This document shows positions 53,022 through 61,706 of a stretch of DNA of 64,000 nucleotides, piece after piece. The stretch covers positions 4,950,001-5,014,000 of the forward strand of contig NZ_CP061947.1 in the NCBI RefSeq assembly GCF_014838715.1, given 5' to 3'. Below the pieces are notes generated by a model. That model was not told the DNA's origin and ran no database searches. It saw only the letters and a list, made by a program, of their open reading frames with translations. The translations under genes were made by a program, and so were the position numbers. Numbering within the stretch: position 1 is the first letter of the stretch; each line of letters begins with the position of its first letter. This stretch comes from Algoriphagus sp. Y33 (GTDB taxonomy: Bacteria > Bacteroidota > Bacteroidia > Cytophagales > Cyclobacteriaceae).

Positions 53022-54977
53022 GTGAAAGATAAATGCTGCTGTACAGAAGAAGAGGAGGCAAACCACCGTCATTCTCAGGATGACGGACATGATCACTCCC
53101 CGGCGAAGAGCGAACCCATGGTGAAATTCTTTGCGCCAGCTATTTTTTCATTTGCGATGATGATGCTCGGCTTGGGCTTCGACCACATTTTTCCCCAGGA
53201 TTGGTTTGGCGGTTACGTAAGATTAGGGTGGTATCTCGTGGCATATATTCCTGTTGGGCTACCTGTACTCAAAGAGGCGTTGAAGAGCATAACCAAAGGC
53301 GATGTGTTTTCGGAGTTTTTTCTGATGGGAATCGCGACACTGGGAGCCTTTGCCATAGGAGAATACCCGGAGGGAGTTGCGGTGATGCTTTTTTATTCTG
53401 TTGGGGAAGTTTTTCAGGGAATGGCAGTCCGTAAAGCAAAAACCAACATCAAAACCTTACTAGACCAGCGACCTGATGAAGTCACTGTTTTGGAAGGCAA
53501 AATAACCCGGACCATCAAAGCTGAGAAGGCAAAAATCGGTGATGTTATCCAACTGAAACCAGGCGAAAAACTTGGATTGGACGGTAAGCTACTTTCAGAA
53601 AAAGCATCTTTTAATACTTCCGCTTTGACCGGAGAGAGCAAGCCTGATTCCAAGAAAAAAGGTGCTGTCGTACTGGCAGGAATGGTAAATCTGAATACCG
53701 TATCCCAAGTCAAAGTAACCACCGCCTACACAGACAGTAAGCTTTCAAGGATTTTGGAATTGGTGCAAAATGCGACTGCACAAAAAGCACAGACGGAACT
53801 TTTCATCAGAAAATTCGCCAAAATCTATACACCGGTTGTGGTTTACCTCGCAATAGGGATCTGCTTTCTTCCCTATCTTTTTGTGCAGGATTATGAGTTC
53901 AGCGATTGGCTTTACCGCGCATTGGTTTTCTTGGTTATCTCCTGTCCCTGTGGTCTCGTGATCAGTATTCCGCTTGGGTATTTTGGGGGAATTGGAGCTG
54001 CGAGCAAAAACGGCATTCTATTCAAAGGAAGTAATTTCTTGGATAGTCTGGCAGAGATCAAAGAAGTGGTGATGGACAAAACGGGGACGATGACCGAGGG
54101 AATTTTTAAGGTACAGGAAGTTTATCTTCAACCGGAATTTGAGGGTACAAAAATTCTTGATTTCGTCAATTCTCTGGAAAGCAAAAGCTCGCATCCAATA
54201 GCCAGTGCGGTTAAGGATCATGTGGGAGAGATTGATTTTGATATTGTGCCCGGGAATATAGAGGAAATTGCCGGACACGGGTTGAGGGCACAGGTGGAAG
54301 GAAAAGAATTGCTTGTCGGAAATTTCAAGCTGATGGATAGGTTTTCGGTTCCCTATTCCATCGATCCAACCGGTCTTGCTTACACGCTGGTGGCGATAGC
54401 ATACGAAGGGAAATTCGCCGGCTATTTGACCATAGCAGACAGCATAAAAAGTGATGCCCGGAGGACAATTGATCGCCTGAAATCCATGGGAATAGGAATC
54501 ACGATGCTCAGCGGAGACAAAAGCAATGTGGTCAAATTTGTGGCAGATCAATTGGGGATCCTCCATTCATTTGGTGATTTGCTGCCTGAGGATAAAGTAG
54601 AAAGAGTCAAAGAAATCAAAATGCAGAAAGGAACCGTTGCTTTTGTCGGTGACGGGGTGAACGATGCGCCCGTTGTGGCAATTTCAGATGTGGGGATAGC
54701 AATGGGAGGCTTGGGAAGCGATGCTACAATAGAAACTGCAGATGTGGTGATTCAGGATGATAGGCCTATTAAGATTCCAATGGCGATTTTGATAGGCAAA
54801 AAAACCAAACAAATCGTCTGGCAGAATATCGGTTTTGCTTTTGGCATCAAAGTTCTGGTACTTATACTTGGAGCACTGGGATTGGCTACAATGTGGGCAG
54901 CGGTATTTGCTGATGTGGGAGTAGCCTTGTTGGCAATACTAAATGCGATACGGATTCAGAAAATGAGATTTGAATAA
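53022..54977 (+). CDS. Heavy-metal P-type ATPase (Zn/Cd type)
   Basis: A 651-aa exporter; the start is GTG at 53022. A short N-terminal Cys/His-rich tail (KCCCTEEEE, HRHSQDDGHDH) stands in for a full metal-binding domain. Transmembrane region, actuator TGES, CPC in the sixth helix at 308-310 (VISCPCGLVIS), phosphorylation motif D352-KTGT, HP motif SSHPIA and GDGVNDAP. CPC plus the late-helix DVGVA fits ZntA-like Zn2+/Cd2+/Pb2+ pumps. It follows the peptidase gene by 12 bases and may be translated with it. Confidence 0.93.
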   Translation: MKDKCCCTEEEEANHRHSQDDGHDHSPAKSEPMVKFFAPAIFSFAMMMLGLGFDHIFPQDWFGGYVRLGWYLVAYIPVGLPVLKEALKSITKGDVFSEFFLMGIATLGAFAIGEYPEGVAVMLFYSVGEVFQGMAVRKAKTNIKTLLDQRPDEVTVLEGKITRTIKAEKAKIGDVIQLKPGEKLGLDGKLLSEKASFNTSALTGESKPDSKKKGAVVLAGMVNLNTVSQVKVTTAYTDSKLSRILELVQNATAQKAQTELFIRKFAKIYTPVVVYLAIGICFLPYLFVQDYEFSDWLYRALVFLVISCPCGLVISIPLGYFGGIGAASKNGILFKGSNFLDSLAEIKEVVMDKTGTMTEGIFKVQEVYLQPEFEGTKILDFVNSLESKSSHPIASAVKDHVGEIDFDIVPGNIEEIAGHGLRAQVEGKELLVGNFKLMDRFSVPYSIDPTGLAYTLVAIAYEGKFAGYLTIADSIKSDARRTIDRLKSMGIGITMLSGDKSNVVKFVADQLGILHSFGDLLPEDKVERVKEIKMQKGTVAFVGDGVNDAPVVAISDVGIAMGGLGSDATIETADVVIQDDRPIKIPMAILIGKKTKQIVWQNIGFAFGIKVLVLILGALGLATMWAAVFADVGVALLAILNAIRIQKMRFE

Positions 54978-55031
54978 TCTTAAATTAGAGAGTCTGTTTA
55001 ACCAAAGTTCCAGGTTTAAAATTTAACTCTT

Positions 55032-55391
55032 ATGAAAAAAGTAAACCTCAACGAGAAATTTGATCTGATAAAGGAGCTATGGACTCCAAAAATAATCGGG
55101 GAACTCAACGGTCAGGATGTGAAACTGGCCAAAGTAAAGGGTGAGTTTGTTTGGCATAATCACACCAACGAAGATGAGCTTTTCCTGATTATAAAAGGAT
55201 CTCTCAAAATTGATTTAGAAGGGGAATCAGTTACGCTGAACGAAGGGGAAATGCTCGTAATTCCACGTGGAGTAGAACATAGGCCTGTGGCAGAAGAAGA
55301 AGCCTGGATTTTACTTTTCGAACCTCAGAGCACTAAGCACACAGGGGAGGTGAAATCCGAATTGACTGTGGATAAATTTGAAAAAATTTAA
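55032..55391 (+). CDS. Cupin-domain protein
   Basis: A 119-aa single-domain cupin. Metal ligands in HNHTNEDELFLIIKGSLKI (first motif) and PRGVEHRPVAEE (second motif). Likely binds a divalent metal in the cytoplasm. Substrate unknown. A single gene between the ATPase and the DUF1593 gene. Confidence 0.85.
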   Translation: MKKVNLNEKFDLIKELWTPKIIGELNGQDVKLAKVKGEFVWHNHTNEDELFLIIKGSLKIDLEGESVTLNEGEMLVIPRGVEHRPVAEEEAWILLFEPQSTKHTGEVKSELTVDKFEKI

Positions 55392-55486
55392 CCCTACTCT
55401 CATAGTTGTATTGGTTAGATACAAAGAATCTGTGAACAGAAATTGGGGTTGCTTAAACCCTATAAACCTATTCAAACCCAAAATCT

Positions 55487-56905
55487 ATGAAAGTCTTATA
55501 CTTCTGCATCATTACGCTATTGCTGGCGAACACTCCTCTGATAGCACAAAACAACTCAGGGAAAGAACGTATCATTGTACTCACCGATATAGAAAATGAG
55601 CCCGATGATGCCATGTCTCTGGTGAGATTTTTGACCTACTCCAATCAATGGGATGTGGGAGGTCTGGTTGCTACCACCTCTATTCATCAGCAAAATAAAA
55701 TCGCTTCTTGGAGAATTCTGGAAATCCTCACGGCGTATGAGAAAGTAAGGGATAATCTTGAAAAACATGAACAAGGCTATCCTACCGCTGAGCGGCTGAG
55801 ATCAGTGGTGAAAGAAGGAATTCCTAAGTATGGCATGGAAGCTGTAGGTGAAGGTATGGATTCAGAGGGGTCGGAATTGATCATCAAAACAGTGGATAAA
55901 GAGGATCAAAGGCCTGTTTGGGTGTTGGTCTGGGGAGGCCCAAATTGTCTGGCGCAGGCACTTTGGAAGGTGAAAGAAACCCGTAATTCGGCAGAAGTTG
56001 CAAAGTTTGTGTCCAAACTAAGAGTTTATACTATATCAGATCAGGACGATAGTGGTCCATGGCTAAGAAAAACTTTTCCCGAACTCTTCTATATTGCCAG
56101 TCCGGGAATCCATGACTTTGGCGGCTATCATTTTGCGACCTGGTCAGGAATCAGCGGGGACAAATTCCACGGACGGTTTGCCGGAGGTAATTTCGAAATT
56201 GTGGACAATTCTTGGCTCGATACGCATATTCGGAACAAAGGACCACTGGGAAAGGAATACCCACACATGGAATTTCTTATGGAAGGAGACTCTCCCAGCT
56301 TTATGCATTTGATCCATACCGGTTTGGAAAGTCCTGAAAACCCACATTATGGCAATTGGGGAGGAAGATACGAGTTTTATCAACCCAGAACCGAGAGATG
56401 GTTTGCAGAACCCGAAACCCGCCCATTGTGGACCGATGCCATGGATGAGGCACTAGGCTTTGACGGTAATTGGCATACAAGCAATAAGGCCACTATCTGG
56501 AGGTGGAGAGAAGCTTTCCAAAATGATTTTGAGGCTAGAATGGACTGGACTATTAAACCGTATGAAGAAGCTAATCACCCTCCAATACCTAATCTTAGTT
56601 CTCCTGAGCGGATTACCGCCAAAATCGGTGAGCGCATTGACCTGAGTGCTGAAGGTAGCACAGATCCTGATGGAGACCAGCTTACCTACCAATGGTTTTA
56701 TTATTCAGAACCGGGAGCTTTCACCATAGCAAGCGGACGGACAGCCACACCTTTGAAGATAGAGAATGCTGACCGTCCAAAAGCCCATTTCCTCATCCCA
56801 AAAGCCCAGCGACTGGGGGATATGCATATTATTCTGGCTGTGACCGATCAGGGAACACCTGCCCTCACACGATACAAAAGGGTAATAGTGACCGTGGAGC
56901 CATAG
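55487..56905 (+). CDS. DUF1593 secreted nucleoside hydrolase-like protein
   Basis: A 472-aa exported protein (signal peptide [19 protein letters not shown]). The N-terminal domain has [19 protein letters not shown], a nucleoside-hydrolase-like Asp cluster, then [38 protein letters not shown], and [11 protein letters not shown]. The C-terminal part (about 370-472) is an Ig/cadherin-like domain ([20 protein letters not shown]). Related proteins are thought to act on glycans or glycosides in periplasm or outside. Confidence 0.85.
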   Translation: MKVLYFCIITLLLANTPLIAQNNSGKERIIVLTDIENEPDDAMSLVRFLTYSNQWDVGGLVATTSIHQQNKIASWRILEILTAYEKVRDNLEKHEQGYPTAERLRSVVKEGIPKYGMEAVGEGMDSEGSELIIKTVDKEDQRPVWVLVWGGPNCLAQALWKVKETRNSAEVAKFVSKLRVYTISDQDDSGPWLRKTFPELFYIASPGIHDFGGYHFATWSGISGDKFHGRFAGGNFEIVDNSWLDTHIRNKGPLGKEYPHMEFLMEGDSPSFMHLIHTGLESPENPHYGNWGGRYEFYQPRTERWFAEPETRPLWTDAMDEALGFDGNWHTSNKATIWRWREAFQNDFEARMDWTIKPYEEANHPPIPNLSSPERITAKIGERIDLSAEGSTDPDGDQLTYQWFYYSEPGAFTIASGRTATPLKIENADRPKAHFLIPKAQRLGDMHIILAVTDQGTPALTRYKRVIVTVEP

Positions 56906-56996
56906 TTCAGGATAGGAAAGTGGCTTATTACATTCGGGATCCGGACGGAAAATCTGTACACTCAACACTATATACTTGAAAACGTGAGTTTTACCC

Positions 56997-57641
56997 TTAG
57001 TTTAGCTCATAATTTCCGTGGGCCCATTGAATTGTAGGCTCAATCCAATCTTTCAGTGGTTGGAACAGAAATCCGTGTCCCAATCCTGTATTTAGTTCAA
57101 CTTCTTTAAAGTGGCTGATTATACAGGTTGACCTTTCTTTTCTTTCAACTGCCGAAACTCCAAATGGGTCGGTTTTTTCGAATATGGTCAGTATTCTTCC
57201 ACAATAATTAATAGCAGGTAAATTATCCAAATCACTGTTATTAAAACTTGCTACAAACACGAAATTTAATTCGGGATTATTGGCTAAAGTCGAAACATAT
57301 TGAGCGATATAACCTCCTTTTGATGTTCCGACTATTGTTATTTTTTCAGGCTCAGTTCCAATCGAAATCAAGCTGTCGATTTGACTTACAACTGTTATTG
57401 CATATTCCCGTGCATTTACATTTCCGTTTCTTTTTTCACTAATTACTTTAAAGCCACTTTTTTCAAATTCCTCTAAAATTTCATTGTATTCGGTCCGTCC
57501 AAACTCCGGGTGTGATTCATTCAGCTCATGTTCTTCCAGAAATCTATTGTGAAGAAAGAAAATAAATCGTTCATCGCTTTGTCTTCCGCATCCGAACATT
57601 GTCGAACAGAATAGAATCCCCATTACAACACTTATTTTCAT
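56997..57641 (-). CDS. Alpha/beta-hydrolase lipoprotein
   Basis: A 214-aa protein with a lipobox-like MFGC (Cys18) and an alpha/beta hydrolase fold: nucleophile elbow G105-T-S107-K-G109 in VGTSKGGYIAQYV, an Asp after ILTIFEKTDPFG, and LGHGFLF with the catalytic His. Substrate unknown. Its leader is a repeat A copy. Confidence 0.78.
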   Translation of the reverse strand: MKISVVMGILFCSTMFGCGRQSDERFIFFLHNRFLEEHELNESHPEFGRTEYNEILEEFEKSGFKVISEKRNGNVNAREYAITVVSQIDSLISIGTEPEKITIVGTSKGGYIAQYVSTLANNPELNFVFVASFNNSDLDNLPAINYCGRILTIFEKTDPFGVSAVERKERSTCIISHFKEVELNTGLGHGFLFQPLKDWIEPTIQWAHGNYELN

Positions 57642-57740
57642 ATGATTGTAATTTGTCTTTTAAAGGCCATATGGAATCTCGCATGCATTATAATCATCCC
57701 AGTGTGTGATCCCGTACGTACGGGATCATGCTCGATTTCA
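57642..57740 (-). repeat. Repeat A copy (alpha/beta-hydrolase leader)
   Basis: Minus strand: ATGAAATCGAGCATGATCC, a perfect hairpin GATCCCGTACGTACGGGATC, ACACACTGGGATGATTATAA, TGCATGCGAGATTCCATAT, GGCCTTTAAAAGACAAATT, ACAATCAT and then the ATG. The best reference copy for the family. Confidence 0.75.
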
Positions 57741-57945
57741 TCAGCTCATAATTTTTATAAAAATGTAGACAGCTCGTTTTTTCTGAAATATGATTACCCG
57801 CAATGCTGCCGGTAATATGATTTCTCCATGCACACAGGTAGGCATGAAATCATAACGCCAAAGTTTAGCAAACTCAATGCCGTCATAAAGGCGACAATAG
57901 ATCTAAAACGAACAGTTCAATTCTGCAATGCCGGAAGTCTTGCTC
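57741..57945. other. Non-coding spacer with partial repeat B
   Basis: Carries a truncated repeat-B start (ATATGATTACCCGCAATGCTG at about 57787-57807), then unassigned AT-rich sequence up to the stop of the next minus-strand gene. Confidence 0.4.
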
Positions 57946-58569
57946 TTAAAGTTGATAAAATGAAGAACCTATAAGCACCCATTCCCCGTTTATTTTTTCA
58001 AGATAATAAAGTCTTCCACCATTTGATGTAGTCCCATCCGAAGACTCCATAAACCAGTAAGACTCCTGACCAACAAGAGCCTGCGTTCTATCTTCATTAA
58101 AGCCAATCTTATTGACGTAGAAGAACCAAGCCCCTGAATCGGGGTACTTATTTTGGAATAATTCCCAGCTTTTGTGGCCGTTATCCCTATCAAAGTAGTG
58201 GGAATATTCTTTATTTGATAGCAGTTTCGTGCCCTTGGATGATATTTCAATTTTGTCAGCCAAAAGGTATGGGGCCTTATTTTCCTGTACATAGTTGAAA
58301 TATAATGTGCTCTCCATACCGGACATATTCTCCAAATTGAAAAACAGCTCAAAGCTCTCTTTGGGAGGTGTATATATTGAAGTCTGTTGTCGGACTATAA
58401 GCTGGGACTGGCTAAATCCTTCAAGAATTTTGCCATACACTTCATATTCATCTGATTGCAATTGATCAGGTTGGTCCAGCACAAATTCAGGAAGGGAATC
58501 TTCTTCATTTCCGCATGAGCATAAAAATATCGTACTTAAAAAAAAGAAGATGAGCGTGATTTTTTTCAT
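57946..58569 (-). CDS. Lipoprotein of unknown function
   Basis: A 207-aa lipoprotein (lipobox LCSC, Cys19). After an acidic linker it is beta-rich with many aromatic residues (SGAWFFYVNKIGF; QESYWFMESSDGTTSNGGRL). No family recognised. Single minus-strand gene. Confidence 0.68.
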   Translation of the reverse strand: MKKITLIFFFLSTIFLCSCGNEEDSLPEFVLDQPDQLQSDEYEVYGKILEGFSQSQLIVRQQTSIYTPPKESFELFFNLENMSGMESTLYFNYVQENKAPYLLADKIEISSKGTKLLSNKEYSHYFDRDNGHKSWELFQNKYPDSGAWFFYVNKIGFNEDRTQALVGQESYWFMESSDGTTSNGGRLYYLEKINGEWVLIGSSFYQL

Positions 58570-59132
58570 TAAAGAAGAGTTGAAATACTATTTTGCCCGC
58601 AAAACAAGTGATTTTTGGTAAATAATTAATTTTTTTGGCTCTATTTTTTGTCCATTAATAGGAAGAAAATAAGGTTTCATATAGGACTTGCCGATGGCTG
58701 GGCTAGGAGTTTCGGACAACAGGGAATGTCCCAGTATTAGCTATGCTCTATCAATTTCAGCAGTCCATAGAAAACTTTTATTTATAATCAATCTAAATAA
58801 ACTTGAATTCAGGGTATTTTTTGCTTACTTCGCCATTATTTTTAATCAGTCTAAATAGAAGTAATGTTTATTTAAAGATCACTATGCCGTTGCGTCTCTG
58901 ATGCAAACAATCAAGATCATGAGAACGCCAAATTAGGAACATGTAACATGGAGAGTCAGCTATAATCTCAGGACAAGGAAATGCCATGGAGCTTACTGAA
59001 CAAAAGAGCTCCAAGCTACTCCTGATCATGGCCGAAATTCCTCAGTTGCCATTTGATCCAACCGTCAACAACCAACATACAATTACCCAAAAGCCACTAT
59101 TTAATAACATAATTACCCTTAACCACATTAAA
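58570..59132. other. Control region upstream of the TonB receptor
   Basis: About 560 bp. In-frame codons upstream of 59133 exist back to 58986, but they lack a signal peptide and look non-coding. The region holds two copies of an operator-like motif (58786 and 58844). Confidence 0.5.
58786..58857 (+). promoter_or_regulatory. Candidate Fur-type operator, two direct copies
   Basis: AATCAATCTAAATA at 58786-58799 and AATCAGTCTAAATA at 58844-58857, one mismatch in 14, 58 bp apart. The reverse complement (TATTTAGATTGATT) resembles half of the Bacteroidota iron-responsive boxes of TCTAAAT type. Placed about 275 bp before the receptor start codon. Confidence 0.4.
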
Positions 59133-61499
59133 ATGGAAGAAAAGATATACACTACAATCGCAAGTTTTCGAAAATTTCTCAGCTTTTTCCACCTCATATT
59201 TATCAGCTTTGCATTCCTCCCTACTATACAAGCGCAACAACAAACGGCCTCCGTTCAAGGAAAAATCCTGAATGAATCAGGCAACCCCATCCCCTTTGCC
59301 AATGTCCACCTCAAGGATCGGAGTAAAGGCGCATTGACTGATGAAGAAGGTCTTTTTGCCATCGACCAAGTGCCGGCAGGAAAATATTTATTGGTTATTT
59401 CCCATTTGGGATATAGAACCAAGGAAATACAGATCAAGCTTGAAAATGGACAAACGCTAAGCGTGCCGCCCGTCAGGCTTTCTGAAAACGGCAGTGACTT
59501 GCAAGAATTTACCGTAACGGATTCTAAAGTAAACCCAATGGCAAACAAGAGAACAGACTATGTCGCCCGTATGCCATTGGATAATCTGGAGAATCCGCAG
59601 GTATATAATGTAGTGACCAAAGAGCTGATTCAAGAGCAAGTGATAACAAATGTGGGGGAAACCCTCCGCAATGCTCCCGGTGTCGTTCCGGTCGTGTATC
59701 CTTCAGGTGGATTTGGCACTACATTCAGGGGATTCAACATCGGAATCAATGCCCGTAATGGGATGGAGACCACAACTGGCCGTTCCAGTGTAGATATCGC
59801 TAATGTAGAGCGGATAGAAATAGTAAAGGGACCTTCAGGAACCTTATTCGGAGGGAATGTTTCCTCCTTTGGCGGAGTGGTCAATTTGGTAACCAAAAAA
59901 CCTATTGAAGCAAATAAGACTGAGGTTTCTTATACAACAGGAAGCTATAACCTCCACCGGATCACGGCAGACATCAATAAGCCATTAAATAAGGATAATA
60001 CCGTATTGTTCCGGCTAAATGCAGCTGTGCATCAAGAAAAAAGCTTTTTGGATTATGGGTTTTACAACGCTTATCTAATTTCTCCCAGCCTGCTTTACAA
60101 GGCTTCAGATCGTTTAACCTTTACGCTGGATGCTGAGCTTCTTAATGTCAATAGTACGAGAAATCTGTATAACAGATATGCTCCCCAATCAGGGATCACT
60201 AGCCCCGAAGACTTAAAGCTGGACTACAAAAAGACCTTGTACCATCATGATGCGGATGCAGAAACCTCCACCTCAAAAATATTCGCAGAGGCTAAATACC
60301 GTCTTACCGAAAACTGGACCTCTACAACCTTACTCTCGTTTGTAGGTGAAGATGTGGATCATAGTTACCAGTATTATGCCACCTGGCTATCGCCTACTAC
60401 AGCCACCAGAAATGCAGGAGACTGGAATTCTATTTACAACAACTATACGAATATACAAGAAAACATCAACGGGGAGTTCGCTACGGGAAACATCAAACAT
60501 AAAGTACTAATTGGAGCCAGCTACAGACTCTTCCAGAGTAGAAGTGAATCAGGGGCAACGGGTATTATAGATACGGTAGATGTCACTGAGGATTTCCTTC
60601 CTTTGAGAAGACAAGATATAGACCCTCACCTTGTGCCCGGATATTGGCCTGGCTGGAACACGGTCAATACGCATACACTGAGTGGCTATGCCACAGATGT
60701 CATCGCATGGACAGATAGATTATCCACGATGCTCAGTCTACGGGTGGATTATTTCGACAGGAAGGAGCAGGGAGGAGCAGAAGGTTTTCAGCAGACAGCT
60801 CTCTCCCCAAAGTTGGGAGTAGTTTATCAAGTGGTGAAAGATCAGGTTTCCGTGTTTGGAAACTATATGAATGGATTCCAAAATCAGGCTCCGAGAATGC
60901 AGCCTGATGGCTCACAATTGGTTTTAGATCCAGTCTATGCAGTACAGTCCGAGGGAGGTATAAAAGCGGAAGTTTTTGATAAAAGACTGAGTGCTACGTT
61001 TAGCTATTATCATATCTCCATCGATAATGCTATCCGCATGAATACCGATGGCTTCGCTCTCCAAGACGGGGAGCAAGTCAGTAAAGGGTTTGACATAGAA
61101 CTAATCGCCAACCCAATTCCCGGGCTGAACGTAATCTCAGGTTACGCTTTCAATGACAACAGGATCGTAAAAACCTCAGACGAAGCCATCGAAGGCAACA
61201 AAGCCACTGATGCCCCGGAAAATATCGTAAACTTTTGGGCTTCTTATACCCTCCAACACAAACTGAAAGGTCTCGGGTTTGGATTTGGAGGAAATTATGT
61301 GGACAAAAGCTATATGTTCAGCGATAACATTTTCACCATCCCGGCCTATACGGTCTTAAATACGAGTGCATTTTATGACCAGCCAAAATGGAGGGCAAGT
61401 GTTAAGCTGAACAATCTGACCAATGAGAAGTACTGGACCATTTGGGGAGTGCCTCAGGCTCCAACCAACTTTGCTGCAAACCTTACACTAAGATTTTGA
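59133..61499 (+). CDS. TonB-dependent siderophore receptor
   Basis: A 788-aa outer-membrane receptor from the ATG at 59133, chosen because the signal peptide (LIFISFAFLPTIQAQ) follows it. A carboxypeptidase-regulatory-like domain (SVQGKILNESGNPIPFANVH, YLLVISHLGYRTKEI) precedes a FhuA-type plug (PGVVPVVYPSGGFGTTFRGF; ERIEIVKGPSGTLFGG). The barrel ends WRASVKLNNLTNEKYWTIWG and a terminal Phe. Likely imports a ferric siderophore. Confidence 0.92.
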   Translation: MEEKIYTTIASFRKFLSFFHLIFISFAFLPTIQAQQQTASVQGKILNESGNPIPFANVHLKDRSKGALTDEEGLFAIDQVPAGKYLLVISHLGYRTKEIQIKLENGQTLSVPPVRLSENGSDLQEFTVTDSKVNPMANKRTDYVARMPLDNLENPQVYNVVTKELIQEQVITNVGETLRNAPGVVPVVYPSGGFGTTFRGFNIGINARNGMETTTGRSSVDIANVERIEIVKGPSGTLFGGNVSSFGGVVNLVTKKPIEANKTEVSYTTGSYNLHRITADINKPLNKDNTVLFRLNAAVHQEKSFLDYGFYNAYLISPSLLYKASDRLTFTLDAELLNVNSTRNLYNRYAPQSGITSPEDLKLDYKKTLYHHDADAETSTSKIFAEAKYRLTENWTSTTLLSFVGEDVDHSYQYYATWLSPTTATRNAGDWNSIYNNYTNIQENINGEFATGNIKHKVLIGASYRLFQSRSESGATGIIDTVDVTEDFLPLRRQDIDPHLVPGYWPGWNTVNTHTLSGYATDVIAWTDRLSTMLSLRVDYFDRKEQGGAEGFQQTALSPKLGVVYQVVKDQVSVFGNYMNGFQNQAPRMQPDGSQLVLDPVYAVQSEGGIKAEVFDKRLSATFSYYHISIDNAIRMNTDGFALQDGEQVSKGFDIELIANPIPGLNVISGYAFNDNRIVKTSDEAIEGNKATDAPENIVNFWASYTLQHKLKGLGFGFGGNYVDKSYMFSDNIFTIPAYTVLNTSAFYDQPKWRASVKLNNLTNEKYWTIWGVPQAPTNFAANLTLRF

Positions 61500-61676
61500 T
61501 ATGAATGGGATTTCTGATCAAAAGGATCGGGGATCCCATTCCTTCAATAGCAGACTAAACGAAAGGCTAGGGCATGCCTACAATGGGCAAGTACTCTGCC
61601 TGACGATTCTTTTATTTCTTACGGTATTCCGCACAATCCTCCGTCTTTCTTCCATTAAAACCAAGTTTGTAAAAGA

Positions 61677-61700
61677 ATGGCTGCCCGAAAGGACAGCCAT
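61677..61700. terminator. Terminator between TonB receptor and glmS
   Basis: Stem of ten base pairs with one mismatch (ATGGCTGcCC / GGaCAGCCAT, loop CGAAA). On the minus strand it is followed by TTCTTTTA, so it serves glmS; it may also end the receptor transcript. Confidence 0.6.
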
Positions 61701-61706
61701 CTAACT

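Noticed and set aside
54018..54566. 182-codon minus-strand frame
   Set aside because: Antisense to the P-type ATPase with His/Phe-rich shadow composition.
58986..59132. In-frame 49-residue extension of the TonB receptor
   Set aside because: It would place the signal peptide internally; the ATG at 59133 gives a normal export signal.
61501..61704. 67-codon frame directly after the TonB receptor
   Set aside because: Its end runs through the terminator hairpin and it shows no family features; a short hydrophobic stretch alone is not enough.
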